Positions 1 to 9,343 of a stretch of 64,000 nt of DNA are shown one piece after another. Every line of letters starts with the position of its first letter. The first letter of the stretch is position 1. Source of the DNA: Pleomorphomonas sp. NRK KF1 (GTDB lineage Bacteria > Pseudomonadota > Alphaproteobacteria > Rhizobiales > Pleomorphomonadaceae); NCBI RefSeq assembly GCF_023721755.1, contig NZ_JAMDLH010000010.1:62001-126000 (forward strand), read 5' to 3'. The position numbers and the translations under genes were made by a program. The notes beneath the pieces were generated by a model. The model was not told where the DNA came from. It was given only the letters and a program-made list of their open reading frames with translations, and made no database searches.

Positions 1-342
1 GTGGCAGTCGCAGATCACCTGCGCCGTCGGCTCGTCGTACCAGGGCACGAGGCGCAGCGTCGTGAGATCGGGGAGGCAGCGAATGTCGCGGTCGAGCGGG
101 TTGACGATCTTGCTTTCGACGGCGCTGTCGCCGGTCACCGCCTGGAAGAACACGAACTCCGGCAATCGCACACCGGCGTCGATGATGCGGATGAAATCCT
201 CTCGCGGCACGATCTTGCCGCGCATGATGCCGTTCATGTCCGGGATGATGCACTCGACCTCGGTGATGCGACGGTCGCGGAGCCAGTGAATGGCGTCGGC
301 CTGGTTGGAAAAGCGTGGCGCGACGTCTGAAGAGGTGGGCAT
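1..342 (-). CDS. Glutamine synthetase family protein, N-terminal part (cut by window edge)
   Basis: The first 114 residues of a minus-strand gene are visible; the rest lies left of base 1. The start ATG is at 342-340. The segment has the beta-grasp N-terminal domain pattern of glutamine synthetase-like enzymes: an early WLRDRRITEVECIIPDMNG stretch, then RGKIVP and a LPEFVFFQAVTGD stretch. This pattern is closest to gamma-glutamylputrescine synthetases (PuuA type) and other GS-like ligases rather than to housekeeping GlnA. Such enzymes join glutamate to an amine using ATP. The catalytic C-terminal domain is outside the window, so the substrate cannot be decided. Confidence 0.85.
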   Translation of the reverse strand, partial: MPTSSDVAPRFSNQADAIHWLRDRRITEVECIIPDMNGIMRGKIVPREDFIRIIDAGVRLPEFVFFQAVTGDSAVESKIVNPLDRDIRCLPDLTTLRLVPWYDEPTAQVICDCH

Positions 343-489
343 GAAGCGATCCTCGGCGACCTGACCGACCGAACTCGCGAGCCCCGAGGGGGTGGCGGAT
401 CGTCGAGGCCGCGTCGGCAGCCCGGAATCAGGTTAGAATGATTGGACATTACGCCAAGTCCGGCGCGATGGGAGTCCCGGAGGCCGCCA

Positions 490-1017
490 ATGCCACGCCT
501 TTTTCTTCTCCGACATGCCAAGTCGCCGCCGGCCGTTTCCGGCCAGAAGGACTTCGACCGGCCACTCACCGCGCGGGGCAGGGAGGCCGCGCCGGCTGTC
601 GGCCGCCATATGGCCGACGAGGGATACGTGCCCGATCTGGTGCTCTGCTCGCCGTCGGCGCGGACGCGCGAGACGCTCGACGGGGTGAAGCCGTTTCTGC
701 CCGAGCGCGTTGCCGTCGATCTCGTACGCGACCTCTACGAGGCCTCTGTGGGTGCCATGCTCAAGGTGATCGCCACCCACGCCGACAGATCGGAGAATCT
801 TCTGGTCGTCGGACACAATCCATCGATCCACCGGCTGGCGTCGACCTTGCCGGGGGAGGGCGATCCCGCCCTGATGAAGAGGCTCTCCGCCAAGTTTCCG
901 ACGGCCTCGCTCGCCGTGATCGAGTTCTCCGGCGCGTGGAGCGATCTCGGACCGGGGGATGGGCGGCTGATCTCCTTCGTGACGCCGGCCGACCTCGGCG
1001 GTCCCGACGGCGACTAA
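490..1017 (+). CDS. SixA-like histidine phosphatase
   Basis: A 175-residue member of the histidine phosphatase (phosphoglycerate mutase-like) superfamily. The catalytic RHAKS motif is at residues 8-12 (H9 would be phosphorylated), and the second histidine is in VVGHN (about residue 109). The short length and the RHAKS variant match SixA-type phosphohistidine phosphatases. The start at 490 is chosen because a CGGAGG ribosome site (478-483) sits 6 bases before it and the protein then begins directly at the beta-strand leading to RHAKS; a longer in-frame start at 442 adds 16 unrelated residues. The substrate is unknown; SixA removes phosphate from phosphohistidine proteins. The next gene begins about 75 bases downstream on the same strand. 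Confidence 0.85.
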   Translation: MPRLFLLRHAKSPPAVSGQKDFDRPLTARGREAAPAVGRHMADEGYVPDLVLCSPSARTRETLDGVKPFLPERVAVDLVRDLYEASVGAMLKVIATHADRSENLLVVGHNPSIHRLASTLPGEGDPALMKRLSAKFPTASLAVIEFSGAWSDLGPGDGRLISFVTPADLGGPDGD

Positions 1018-1091
1018 GCCATTGTTCTCGCGCGGGCCGTGCCTACATAGAGGCGCGGCGCCTTCCGCGCCGGACGAGGTTCGACGAAGTC

Positions 1092-2555
1092 GTGAGCTTC
1101 ACCACGCTTTCCGACGAAGCGCGCATAGCGCTCGACAACATGGCCGATTTCGCCTGGAGCCTCGGTTCGCCGTCGCTGAGGCTCGGTGTCACCGGACTGT
1201 CCCGTGCCGGCAAGACCGTGTTCATCACGGCGCTGATCCACAATCTGATCCACGGCGGTCGGTTGCCTATGTTCGAGCCGTGGCGAGCGGGGCGCCTTCT
1301 CGGCGCCGACATCCGGCCGCAGCTCCATCCCGACGTTCCGACCTTCGACTACCGCGGCCACGTGCGCAAGCTGACCGATGCGCGCATCTGGCCGGACTCG
1401 ACGCGCCAGATCTCCGAACTGCGCCTGACCATCGCCTATGAGAGCGCCACCTTCCTCGGCCGATCTCTGGGGCGCGGCAAGCTCGATCTCGACATCGTCG
1501 ACTATCCCGGCGAATGGCTGCTGGACCTGCCTCTTCTCTCCAAGACCTACCGCGCCTTCTGCTCCGAGACGCTGGAGCGGGCCCGCGAGCCGCGCCGCAC
1601 CGCCATTGCAGCCGACTGGCTGACCCACACGTCGGGCATCGATCCCATGGGGCCGGCCGACGACGAGGCGGCGGGGCGTCTGCACGAGCTGTTCTCGGCC
1701 TATCTCGGCGCGGCGCGCGGCGGCAGCCTGTCGCTGTCCATGGTGCCGCCGGGCCGCTTCCTGATGCCGGGCGATCTGGCGGGCTCGCCGGCGCTGACCT
1801 TCGCGCCGCTCGACCTTCCGGAGACGGGCGAGGCGCCACGCGACAGCCTCTGGGCGCTGATGGAGAGCCGGTTCGAGGCCTACAAGGACGTGGTCGTCCG
1901 GCCGTTCTTTCGCACGCATTTCGCCCGGCTCGACCGGCAGGTGGTGCTGGTCGACGTATTGGCGGCGCTGAACGGCGGGCGAGAGGCGCTGATCGACCTC
2001 GAAGTGGCGCTCGGCGAGATCCTCGCCTGCTTCCGTCCGGGCCACTCCTCCTGGCTGGGGCAGGTGCTGACGCGCCGCATCGACCGCATCCTGTTCGCCG
2101 CCACCAAGGCCGATCACCTTCACCACGCCAGCCACGACCGGCTGGAGCTGATCCTGCGTCGCCTCACCGACCGGGCGATCGCCCGCGCTTCGTTCTCCGG
2201 CGCCGAGGTGGACGTCAAGGCGCTCGCCGCCGTGCGGGCGACCCGCGAGGCGACGGTGCGGCGCAATGGCGAGAGCCTGCCCTGCATTCTCGGCGTGCCG
2301 CAGCAGGGCGAGCTTCTCGACGACCATCTCTATGACGGCAACGAAGAAATCGCGCTATTTCCCGGCGATCTTCCGGAGAACCCGCAGGCCCTGTTCCGTG
2401 AGCCGGAGCCCGACGATCCGGCGTTCGACGCGCTGCGCTTCCTGCGCTTCCGGCCGCCACCGGTGGAGGTGACGGCCGAGGGCGTCAGCCTGTCGCTGCC
2501 GCACATCCGTCTCGACCGCGCCCTCGACTTCCTGATCGGAGACCGCCTGGCATGA
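1092..2555 (+). CDS. ycjX: YcjX family GTP-binding protein (DUF463)
   Basis: A 487-residue P-loop protein of the YcjX/DUF463 family. A Walker A motif GLSRAGKT lies at residues 35-42 and a switch-like DYPGEW at 137-142. The family is typically encoded with ycjF, as here: its last bases overlap the ycjF start (ATGA at 2552-2555), implying translational coupling. The function is unclear; in gammaproteobacteria the pair is linked to envelope stress. The GTG at 1092 is taken as start because the conserved N-terminus begins there. The reading frame is open further upstream, but that part overlaps the SixA-like gene and is not family-like. The next alternative start is ATG 1140. Confidence 0.88.
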   Translation: MSFTTLSDEARIALDNMADFAWSLGSPSLRLGVTGLSRAGKTVFITALIHNLIHGGRLPMFEPWRAGRLLGADIRPQLHPDVPTFDYRGHVRKLTDARIWPDSTRQISELRLTIAYESATFLGRSLGRGKLDLDIVDYPGEWLLDLPLLSKTYRAFCSETLERAREPRRTAIAADWLTHTSGIDPMGPADDEAAGRLHELFSAYLGAARGGSLSLSMVPPGRFLMPGDLAGSPALTFAPLDLPETGEAPRDSLWALMESRFEAYKDVVVRPFFRTHFARLDRQVVLVDVLAALNGGREALIDLEVALGEILACFRPGHSSWLGQVLTRRIDRILFAATKADHLHHASHDRLELILRRLTDRAIARASFSGAEVDVKALAAVRATREATVRRNGESLPCILGVPQQGELLDDHLYDGNEEIALFPGDLPENPQALFREPEPDDPAFDALRFLRFRPPPVEVTAEGVSLSLPHIRLDRALDFLIGDRLA

Positions 2556-3550
2556 CGCGCCGTCCCACCGCCTTCGATCTCGGGGCTGACCACGTCAGCC
2601 ATGTTCGTCCCGGCGAGGCGTCTCCATCGGACGCCACCGGCGTCATCGTCGAGGAAGCGGCGGAGACGGAGGATCTGCCCGTTCCCCTGCCACCCGTCCG
2701 TCGACGTTTCGCCTGGTCGCGGCTGTTCTTCGGCGCCGTGGCCGGCATCCTGTCGCTGGCCATCGGGCTCTGGCTCGACCAGTTGGTGCGCGAGCTGTTC
2801 GCCCGCGAGGATTGGCTCGGCTGGCTGGCGATCGGCCTGATCGCGCTTGCCGTCGTTGCCGTGGTCGCCATCGCTGCCCGCGAGATCTCCGGCCTGATCT
2901 GGTTGAAGCGCATCGACCGCATGCGGACGCGCGCCGACCTTGCCGCCGCGCGTGACGACCGGCCGGAGGCCGAGGCGGTGGTGGGCGAGCTGATGGTGCT
3001 CTATGCCGACCGGGTCGATCTCGCGCCCGGCCGGCGGGCGACCGAGGCGCGCGTCGACGATGTCATCGACGGGCGCGACCGGCTGGTGCTGGCCGAGGCG
3101 GACCTGCTGGCTCCGCTCGACGCGGCGGCGCGCCGCCTAGTGTCGGACGCCGCCGCCCGCGTGTCGGTGGTGACGGCGGTGTCGCCGCGCGCCGCCATCG
3201 ACGTGGTGTTCGTGGTGGTGGCGACGCTTGGTCTGATCCGCCGGCTTGCCGCGCTTTATGGCGGGCGACCCGGCTTCATGGGCCTGGCGCGGCTCACTCG
3301 GCTCGTTCTCACCCACCTTGCGGTGACCGGTTCGATCGCCGTCGGCGACGGCCTTGCCCAGCAGCTGATCGGCCACGGCCTTGCCGCCAAGCTGTCGGCG
3401 CGCCTCGGCGAAGGGGTGATCAACGGGCTGCTGACCGCCCGCGTCGGCGTCGCCGCCATCGACGTTTGCCGCCCCCTGCCGTTCCTCGAACGGCGGCGTC
3501 CTCAGATCTCCGAGATCATGGCCGGCATTCGCGCACCGGGCGCCAAATAG
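2552..3550 (+). CDS. ycjF: YcjF/UPF0283 family inner membrane protein
   Basis: A 332-residue membrane protein of the YcjF (TIGR01620, UPF0283) family. A Pro-rich, acidic N-terminal tail of about 50 residues is followed by two hydrophobic helices near residues 57-78 and 88-109. A cytosolic Arg/Ala-rich domain and a hydrophobic C-terminal half (about 210-310) follow. It overlaps ycjX by four bases and is the partner expected of that gene. The function is not established. Terminal residues IMAGIRAPGAK are followed by a stop at 3548-3550, and the flagellar island begins after a 207-base gap. Confidence 0.85.
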   Translation: MTRRPTAFDLGADHVSHVRPGEASPSDATGVIVEEAAETEDLPVPLPPVRRRFAWSRLFFGAVAGILSLAIGLWLDQLVRELFAREDWLGWLAIGLIALAVVAVVAIAAREISGLIWLKRIDRMRTRADLAAARDDRPEAEAVVGELMVLYADRVDLAPGRRATEARVDDVIDGRDRLVLAEADLLAPLDAAARRLVSDAAARVSVVTAVSPRAAIDVVFVVVATLGLIRRLAALYGGRPGFMGLARLTRLVLTHLAVTGSIAVGDGLAQQLIGHGLAAKLSARLGEGVINGLLTARVGVAAIDVCRPLPFLERRRPQISEIMAGIRAPGAK

Positions 3551-3571
3551 TGCCGGGTGGCCGGTTCGGCC

Positions 3572-3586
3572 CGGCAGGATTTGCCC
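3572..3586 (+). promoter_or_regulatory. Candidate FlbD-type upstream palindrome for flgE
   Basis: CGGCAGGATTTGCCC is an imperfect palindrome of the form CGGCA-N5-TGCC. Its centre is about 109 bases upstream of the sigma-54 promoter at 3681. The same design at similar distances lies upstream of the flgI and flgF promoters. By analogy with Caulobacter ftr sites this would bind an FlbD-like enhancer protein; that assignment is inference. Confidence 0.5.
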
Positions 3587-3680
3587 GGTGCGCCGAACCT
3601 TGCCGGGGCGTTAACTTCTCGTTCACCTTAGCCAAGCGCCTGTTTCCTGAAAACAAACGGAAAAACTAGGGAGCGCCGTT

Positions 3681-3695
3681 TGGCACGCCCGTTGC
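3681..3695 (+). promoter_or_regulatory. Sigma-54 promoter for flgE-flgK-flgL
   Basis: TGGCACG-CCCG-TTGC matches the sigma-54 (RpoN) consensus at every fixed position, with GG at 3682-3683 and GC at 3694-3695, exactly 12 bases apart. It lies 63 bases before the flgE start and no gene overlaps it. Confidence 0.88.
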
Positions 3696-3757
3696 CCTTA
3701 GGTCCGTAGCGGCCATTCGTCCGGCCGACCGCGTTGCAGATCGTAAGGGAAACGAGC

Positions 3758-5143
3758 ATGGGTATCCTGACCGCAATGAACTCGGCCGTCGGTGGCCTCG
3801 GAGCGCAGTCCTTCGCCCTCGAGAACATCTCGGGCAATATCGCCAACTCCTCGACAACCGGCTTCAAGCGCAAGGACACCAGCTTCGGCGACCTCGTGCG
3901 CTCCAACACGACCAATGCCTCCCGCGTCACGTCCGGCGGCGTCACGGCCAGGTCGCGCTCCACCATCACGCTCGATGGCGACATTCAGGGTTCGAAGGTC
4001 GATACCCACATGGCGATCAACGGCACCGGTTTCTTCTGCGTGTCGGCCGACCCGCTCGATGGCAGCCTGGGCGCCCGCTACACCCGCGCCGGTGATTTCG
4101 AGCAGTATTACGACTCGCGCAACGGTCAGACCTACCTCCGCAACGGTTCCGGCTACTCGCTGATGGGGCAGACCATCGACCCGACCACCGGCAAGCCGAT
4201 CGGCGACAAGACCGTCATCACCATCGACAAGACGTCGCAGAGCGCCAAGGCGACCGAGAAAATCACCTACAAGCTGAACCTGCCGACGGAGCCGTCGACG
4301 ACATCCAAGGCCGCGGTCTATCCGAGCGCGTCGGTGGCGGCCATCGCAGCCGGCACCGTGCCGAAGTCCGAGCTGTCCACCTTCATGGACAACTCGATCG
4401 CTGGCGGATCGAGAACCATCTACGACGCGCAGGGCACGCCGTCGATCGTACAGCTCCGCTGGGTGAAGCTCACCGAGTCCGATACAGGCCGCAGCGAGTG
4501 GGGCCTCTTCTACCGCACCGACGAAAATCCCACCAACCCGACCGACCCAGCCTGGCAGCAGATCAAGACGACGGCCACGCAGGATACGACGTCAACCCCG
4601 AACAGCGCTCTCGCCAGCGGCGCCTTCTTCTTCGACGACAAGGGTATCCAGCAGGACGACACGTCGTCCATCAATCTCGGCACCATCACCATCGAGGGCA
4701 AGGACTTTTCCGGCATCACGATGGACCTCGCCGCCACCGAGTTCGCCGACAAGAACGGGCAGGCGACCACCAATCAGCTGACGCAGGATGGTTACGCCAC
4801 CGGCGAGTTCGAGGGCGTGTCGATCGACGATAACAGCGGCGTCATGAGCTACAACTACTCGAACGGCCAGACCGTCAAGAAGTGGTCGATCCCCATCGTC
4901 GCCTTCAACGGCGCGAGCTATCTCAAGGCCGAGGATGGTGGCGCCTACACCGAGACCATCCAGAGCGGCGGTCCGATCGATATCAACGGCGCGCTCTCGA
5001 GCTCGGCGCTCGAGGCGTCCAACGTCGATATCTCCGAAGAGTTCACCAAGCTGATCGTCTCCCAGCAGGCGTTCTCGGCCAACTCCAAGGTCATCACCAC
5101 GGCCAACCAGATGATGACCGACATCCTGCAGATCATCCGCTGA
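3758..5143 (+). CDS. flgE: Flagellar hook protein FlgE
   Basis: A 461-residue subunit of the flagellar hook, exported by the flagellar type III system. It opens with the conserved rod/hook motif: MGILTAMNSAVGGLGAQS, then ENISGNIANSSTTGFKR. It ends with the FlgE/F/G C-terminal helix (ALEASNVDISEEFTKLI, then QQAFSANSKVITTANQMM). The Asn/Thr/Ser-rich centre is the surface domain. The start is chosen at 3758 because AAGGGA at 3745-3750 is 7 bases upstream and the conserved helix begins immediately. It is first in a flgE-flgK-flgL unit driven by the sigma-54 promoter at 3681. flgD and fliK, often nearby, are not in this window. Confidence 0.95.
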   Translation: MGILTAMNSAVGGLGAQSFALENISGNIANSSTTGFKRKDTSFGDLVRSNTTNASRVTSGGVTARSRSTITLDGDIQGSKVDTHMAINGTGFFCVSADPLDGSLGARYTRAGDFEQYYDSRNGQTYLRNGSGYSLMGQTIDPTTGKPIGDKTVITIDKTSQSAKATEKITYKLNLPTEPSTTSKAAVYPSASVAAIAAGTVPKSELSTFMDNSIAGGSRTIYDAQGTPSIVQLRWVKLTESDTGRSEWGLFYRTDENPTNPTDPAWQQIKTTATQDTTSTPNSALASGAFFFDDKGIQQDDTSSINLGTITIEGKDFSGITMDLAATEFADKNGQATTNQLTQDGYATGEFEGVSIDDNSGVMSYNYSNGQTVKKWSIPIVAFNGASYLKAEDGGAYTETIQSGGPIDINGALSSSALEASNVDISEEFTKLIVSQQAFSANSKVITTANQMMTDILQIIR

Positions 5144-5220
5144 TGTCTTCGGCGGCCGCCGCACCTGCTGCGTGACGGCCGCCTCCCCAATCCGCGACCA
5201 TCGTCGATTGCGAGACGGAT

Positions 5221-7116
5221 ATGGCTGTATCGAGTGCCCTTTCCACGGCTTTGTCCGGCATCAGGACGACCCAGCAACAACTGGGCGTGACGTCGGCCAA
5301 TATCGCCAACGCCAAGAGCGCCGGCTACAGCCGCCAGACGATGTCGTCGACGGCGCAGGTCGCCAACTCGCGCGTCTACGGTGTCGAGGCCAACCAGGTC
5401 ACGCGCGAGATCAATCTTCTCGTGCAGAAGCAGTGGCGGATGTCCACCGCCAACTCCGCCTATGCCGATACGCGCGTCACCGCGCTGTCGGCGCTCGACA
5501 ATTATTGGGGCGCGCCCAACAGCGCCAGTTCGCTGAGCTCGGTCTACAGCAACTTCACGGCCACGCTTCAGAAACTGGCGACGACCCCGGGCGACACGGC
5601 GATCCAGGGCAGCGCGGTGTCCGCCTCGCAAAACCTCGTCAGCCGCCTCAACCAACTGTCGGGCGACGTGCAGTCGCTGCGCCAGGAGGCGGAGTCCAAC
5701 ATCGCCAATGCCGTCAGCCGCGTGAACTCGCTGCTGCAGACCGTCTCCGAACTCGACAAGCAGATCGTTGCCGTCGGCGCGGGTGGTACGAACAGCACCG
5801 CCGGCTTGCAGGACAAGCGGGACGCCGCCATCGACGAGTTGTCCGAATACATGGACATCCGCGTCAGCGACCAGATCGGTGGGGCCGTTTCCATCGCGTT
5901 GTCGGACGGGACACAGCTCTACGACGACGAGCCGGTGACGCTGAACTTCGACCAGCAGGGCGTGGTTGACGCATCGCGCGCCTACTCGACCGACGACAGC
6001 AAGCGTTCGCTCGGCACCATCACCATCACCGACGGTCCCGGCGCCGGCATCGATCTCTTCAAGAGCGGATCGATCCGTTCGGGCAAGATCGCCGCCTACA
6101 AGGAACTGCGCGACGAGACGCTGGTCGACGCGCAGGCCCAGCTCGACACCATTGCCGCGACGCTGTCGAAGGCGACCTCGACGCGCCAGGCCTCGGGCAC
6201 TGCCGTGAGTGGCGCCGGCACGGCCGGATACACGCTGGACGTCTCGGGCCTCACCGAGGGCAACACCCTCAAGGTCGAGTATGTCGACGCGTCCGGCACC
6301 AAGGGCACGCTCACCTTCGTCGCCTACAATGGCGGCACGGCTCCCGGCAACGGCTTCACGCCCGATCCCAACGACACCGTCGTCGGCCTCGACCTCACGA
6401 GCGGCACCGACATCGGCGCCCAAATCGCGGCTGCGCTCAACACGGCGACCGGTGGCACCGACTTCTCCGGTTCGGCGCTGCCCGCGCCGCCGAGCGCCGC
6501 GACCTCGGTCACCATCAATGCGACGACGGTGCCGGCCAGCCATGGCAGCATCAGTAGTGTGACCGGCGAGATCTCCTCGCCCACCGAGCAGTCGGGTTAC
6601 CAGGAGTTCCCGCTGTTTCTCGATGGGTCCACCGGCAAGCCCTACACCGGCCTCACCAACGGCACCGACACCATCACCGGCCTTGCCGCCCGCATTTCGG
6701 TCAATCCGAAGGTGGTGGCGGATCCGTCGCTGACGGTGAAATACAGCGGCAGCACGCTGTCGGGCGACGGTACGCGGCCGCAGGCTATCCTCGATGCGCT
6801 CGACAGCCGCGTCTACTCCTACTCCTCCTCGATCGGCATCGGCTCGGCGACGACGCCGTTCAGGGGCACGTTCGAGGGCCTCGTGTCGCAGGTCGTCAAC
6901 ACCCAGGGCGCCCTCGTCGAGGACGCCCAGAATGTCGCCGACGGCCAGAAGGTCGTCACCTCCAACCTCAAGGAGCGTTACGACAACAGCCGCGCGGTCG
7001 ATCTCGACACCGAGCTGATGACGCTCATCCAGCTTCAGAACTCCTATTCGGCCAACGCCCGGGTGCTCACCGTGGCGCAGGAGCTGATGGACGTTCTGAT
7101 GAACACGTTCAAGTAG
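5221..7116 (+). CDS. flgK: Flagellar hook-associated protein 1 (FlgK)
   Basis: A 631-residue hook-filament junction protein. Its N-terminus (MAVSSALSTALSGIRTTQ, then VTSANIANAKSAGYSRQT) is the FlgK version of the rod/hook motif, and the C-terminus (DLDTELMTLIQLQNSYSANA) is the matching helix that pairs with it in the assembled junction. The long Gly/Thr/Asp-rich middle is the variable surface domain. It lies 77 bases after flgE and 35 bases before flgL, so the three are probably co-transcribed. It would be exported with a FlgN-type chaperone; a candidate is encoded at 16819-17298. Confidence 0.93.
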   Translation: MAVSSALSTALSGIRTTQQQLGVTSANIANAKSAGYSRQTMSSTAQVANSRVYGVEANQVTREINLLVQKQWRMSTANSAYADTRVTALSALDNYWGAPNSASSLSSVYSNFTATLQKLATTPGDTAIQGSAVSASQNLVSRLNQLSGDVQSLRQEAESNIANAVSRVNSLLQTVSELDKQIVAVGAGGTNSTAGLQDKRDAAIDELSEYMDIRVSDQIGGAVSIALSDGTQLYDDEPVTLNFDQQGVVDASRAYSTDDSKRSLGTITITDGPGAGIDLFKSGSIRSGKIAAYKELRDETLVDAQAQLDTIAATLSKATSTRQASGTAVSGAGTAGYTLDVSGLTEGNTLKVEYVDASGTKGTLTFVAYNGGTAPGNGFTPDPNDTVVGLDLTSGTDIGAQIAAALNTATGGTDFSGSALPAPPSAATSVTINATTVPASHGSISSVTGEISSPTEQSGYQEFPLFLDGSTGKPYTGLTNGTDTITGLAARISVNPKVVADPSLTVKYSGSTLSGDGTRPQAILDALDSRVYSYSSSIGIGSATTPFRGTFEGLVSQVVNTQGALVEDAQNVADGQKVVTSNLKERYDNSRAVDLDTELMTLIQLQNSYSANARVLTVAQELMDVLMNTFK

Positions 7117-7151
7117 GCGACCGGATGCCGCCTGAACACGGGTAGGATGCC

Positions 7152-8813
7152 ATGCCGATCAACAATGTGCTCGTCAGCCCCAACATGTCGCTTCTGTCAA
7201 CCATGCGGGAGCAGCTGGAAGACATGCAGCGCCAGCTCGGTACCGGGCAGAAGGCGGCGACCTACGGCACGCTCGGCGCCGGGCGCACGCAATCGATCAC
7301 CTTCCGCTCGAAGATTTCCGAGATCAACGGCTACCTGCAGAACACCGACGTTCTGAACATGCGCATCTCGCTGCTCGACAAGTCCATGAGCCGCCTTGAG
7401 GATATTCCCAGCGAGGCGTCGGCCGCCATCGACCCAAACACCTACAACATCGATTCCACCGGAACCACCACGGGACAGAAGGGCGCCAAGATCGCCCTCA
7501 ACGAGGTGATCGGCCTTCTGAACTCCGAGGCCGACGGCCGCTACCTGATGTCCGGCAAGACCACCGACACCAAGCCCGTCGTCAACATGAACGAGATGCT
7601 CTACGGCACCGGCAGCAAATACGGGCTGCAGAAGGTCGTCGCGGAGCGCTACACGGCCGACCTCGGCACGGGCAAGCTCGGCCGCCTCGAACTGGACAAT
7701 CCCGTGGCGACCCCCGATACCGTGACGATCACCCGTCAGGGCACGCCGCCCTCGGCCGAGTTCGGCTACAAGATCGCCTCCGCGTCGGCCTCGACGACAG
7801 ACACCTCCCACATCTCGGTGACGCCGACCACCGGCCTCGACAGTGCCGGCAACACCGTCAACACCGCCTATGGCGTTCAGTTCGGCGCCAATCTTCAGGC
7901 CGGCGACAGCGTGTCGCTGGAGCTGGAGAACCCCGATGGTACCAAGTCGACCGTCAAGCTGACGGCCACGCTGACCAGCCCGCCCGGCGAGGGGCAGTTC
8001 ACCATCGCCCAGGATACCAGCACCACGCCTCCGACCGTCGACACCGCGGCGACGGCCGCCAACTTCATGGATCGTCTCGACAACAGCCTGAAGATCGAGA
8101 CGGAAACCACCTTCCAGGCGGCCTCGATGATGCGCGCGTCGGAGACCTTCTTCGACACCGCCGGCGGCGGCAAGCCGCAGCGGGTCGATGTCGCCGATCC
8201 CACCGACAACAGTCAGCTGGCCACCGCCACGGGGCTGCGCGACGGCACGGACACCGACACGGTCGAGTGGTACGTCGGCTACAACGCGACGATCGATCCC
8301 AGCGACAGCGCCACCTCGCCGCGCAACGACGTGATCGCGCGGGTCGACAGCAACATCGACGTCGGTTACGGCGTTCGCGCCAACGAGTCGGCCTATGCCG
8401 ACATGGTGCGCTCGCTCGCCGTCATGACCATTGCCGAATTCGATCCGAAGGCCGGCACGCTGGGTGATCCCAACGCAACGACCGATGCCGAGCGGCAACA
8501 GAACCTCAAGGTCGAGAAGGCCCGCTATTCGGCGTTGGCCTCGCGCGTCGACGGCGTTCTGGCCTTCGCCGACGGAAGCCAGAAGCCGACCGACATCCAC
8601 ACGGAGGTCGCCGTGTCCGGCAACGTCGCCAAGAGCGCGGCCGAGCGACAGATCAACTCCAAGACGACGCTGCAGGTGATGCTCGACGGCGTCGAGGGCA
8701 TCAACAAGGAAGAGCTGACGGCGCAGATCCTGACGCTGCAGACCCGCATGGAAGCGAGCTACACCACGTCGATGCTGCTCAACAACCTCAGCCTGCTCAA
8801 CTACATGAAGTAG
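7152..8813 (+). CDS. flgL: Flagellar hook-associated protein 3 (FlgL)
   Basis: A 553-residue flagellin-like junction protein acting between FlgK and the filament. The N-terminal helix (MPINNVLVSPNMSLLSTMRE, then MQRQLGTGQKAATYGTLGAG) and the C-terminal helix (TLQTRMEASYTTSMLLNNLS) are typical of alphaproteobacterial FlgL. It is clearly longer than many FlgL proteins (about 300-350 residues). The extra length sits in a Thr/Asp-rich central insert (about residues 170-330). It is the last gene of the flgE operon and is followed by a strong convergent terminator at 8838. Confidence 0.92.
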   Translation: MPINNVLVSPNMSLLSTMREQLEDMQRQLGTGQKAATYGTLGAGRTQSITFRSKISEINGYLQNTDVLNMRISLLDKSMSRLEDIPSEASAAIDPNTYNIDSTGTTTGQKGAKIALNEVIGLLNSEADGRYLMSGKTTDTKPVVNMNEMLYGTGSKYGLQKVVAERYTADLGTGKLGRLELDNPVATPDTVTITRQGTPPSAEFGYKIASASASTTDTSHISVTPTTGLDSAGNTVNTAYGVQFGANLQAGDSVSLELENPDGTKSTVKLTATLTSPPGEGQFTIAQDTSTTPPTVDTAATAANFMDRLDNSLKIETETTFQAASMMRASETFFDTAGGGKPQRVDVADPTDNSQLATATGLRDGTDTDTVEWYVGYNATIDPSDSATSPRNDVIARVDSNIDVGYGVRANESAYADMVRSLAVMTIAEFDPKAGTLGDPNATTDAERQQNLKVEKARYSALASRVDGVLAFADGSQKPTDIHTEVAVSGNVAKSAAERQINSKTTLQVMLDGVEGINKEELTAQILTLQTRMEASYTTSMLLNNLSLLNYMK

Positions 8814-8837
8814 GCGAGGGCCACGGCCCGAACGACA

Positions 8838-8880
8838 AAGCCGCCGATCAGGTTGTGATGACCTGGTCGGCGGCTTGTTT
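8838..8880 (+). terminator. Terminator between flgL and flbT
   Basis: A 16-base stem (8838-8853 with 8861-8876, one wobble or mismatch) with a 7-base loop, followed by GTTTT. It lies between the convergent flgL and flbT genes and could serve both strands. Confidence 0.8.
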
Positions 8881-8906
8881 TCGAGGCTTTGTCGCGATGG
8901 GCGGGG

Positions 8907-9320
8907 TTACTTTTCCTCGACGGCCATGGCGGCCGGCTGGAGGGCGGCGAAGATCTTTCTCTCGTGCTCGATCAGCGCGCGGGCTTCCTTTAGCGCCTTG
9001 TAGAGCTGGTCGGCGATGATGTGGTTGCTGATCTTGGTCACGTAGGGGATGGTGCTCGGGGCGGCCTGCATGATGTCCTGGATGAGCGAGAAGTAGTTAT
9101 CCTGGAACTTGGTGACTTCCCGCGACAGATACATGAGCTGCACCGCGAGATAGATCCGCTTGGCCGGAGTGTCGGCGGACTCGACGGTCAGGATATCCTT
9201 CTCGCGCAGGATCGGGGCATTGCCCTCGATGTAAAGACGGGTGCGCTGATCGTCGTTGGTGATCATCGACTCGCCGATGATGATGCGCTCGCCGGGCTTC
9301 AGTTCAACCTTGAGGGTCAT
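8907..9320 (-). CDS. flbT: Flagellar biosynthesis repressor FlbT
   Basis: A 137-residue FlbT protein (MTLKVELKPGERIIIGESMI at the N-terminus). In Caulobacter FlbT binds the 5' leader of flagellin mRNA and promotes its decay until the hook is complete. In several Hyphomicrobiales it acts as an activator instead. The gene follows the minus-strand flagellin by 23 bases and is probably co-transcribed with it. The antagonist or partner FlaF is encoded at 15621, on the other side of the flagellin cluster. Likely leader targets are described at 11118 and 13456. Confidence 0.93.
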   Translation of the reverse strand: MTLKVELKPGERIIIGESMITNDDQRTRLYIEGNAPILREKDILTVESADTPAKRIYLAVQLMYLSREVTKFQDNYFSLIQDIMQAAPSTIPYVTKISNHIIADQLYKALKEARALIEHERKIFAALQPAAMAVEEK

Positions 9321-9343
9321 CTCTTCGCAATCCTGTCTGGGGG

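Noticed and set aside
4945-6543. Long minus-strand open frame of 532 codons opposite flgE/flgK
   Set aside because: High GC keeps antisense frames open; the product is Arg/Gly/Val-rich with no family pattern, and the plus strand holds clear flgE and flgK.
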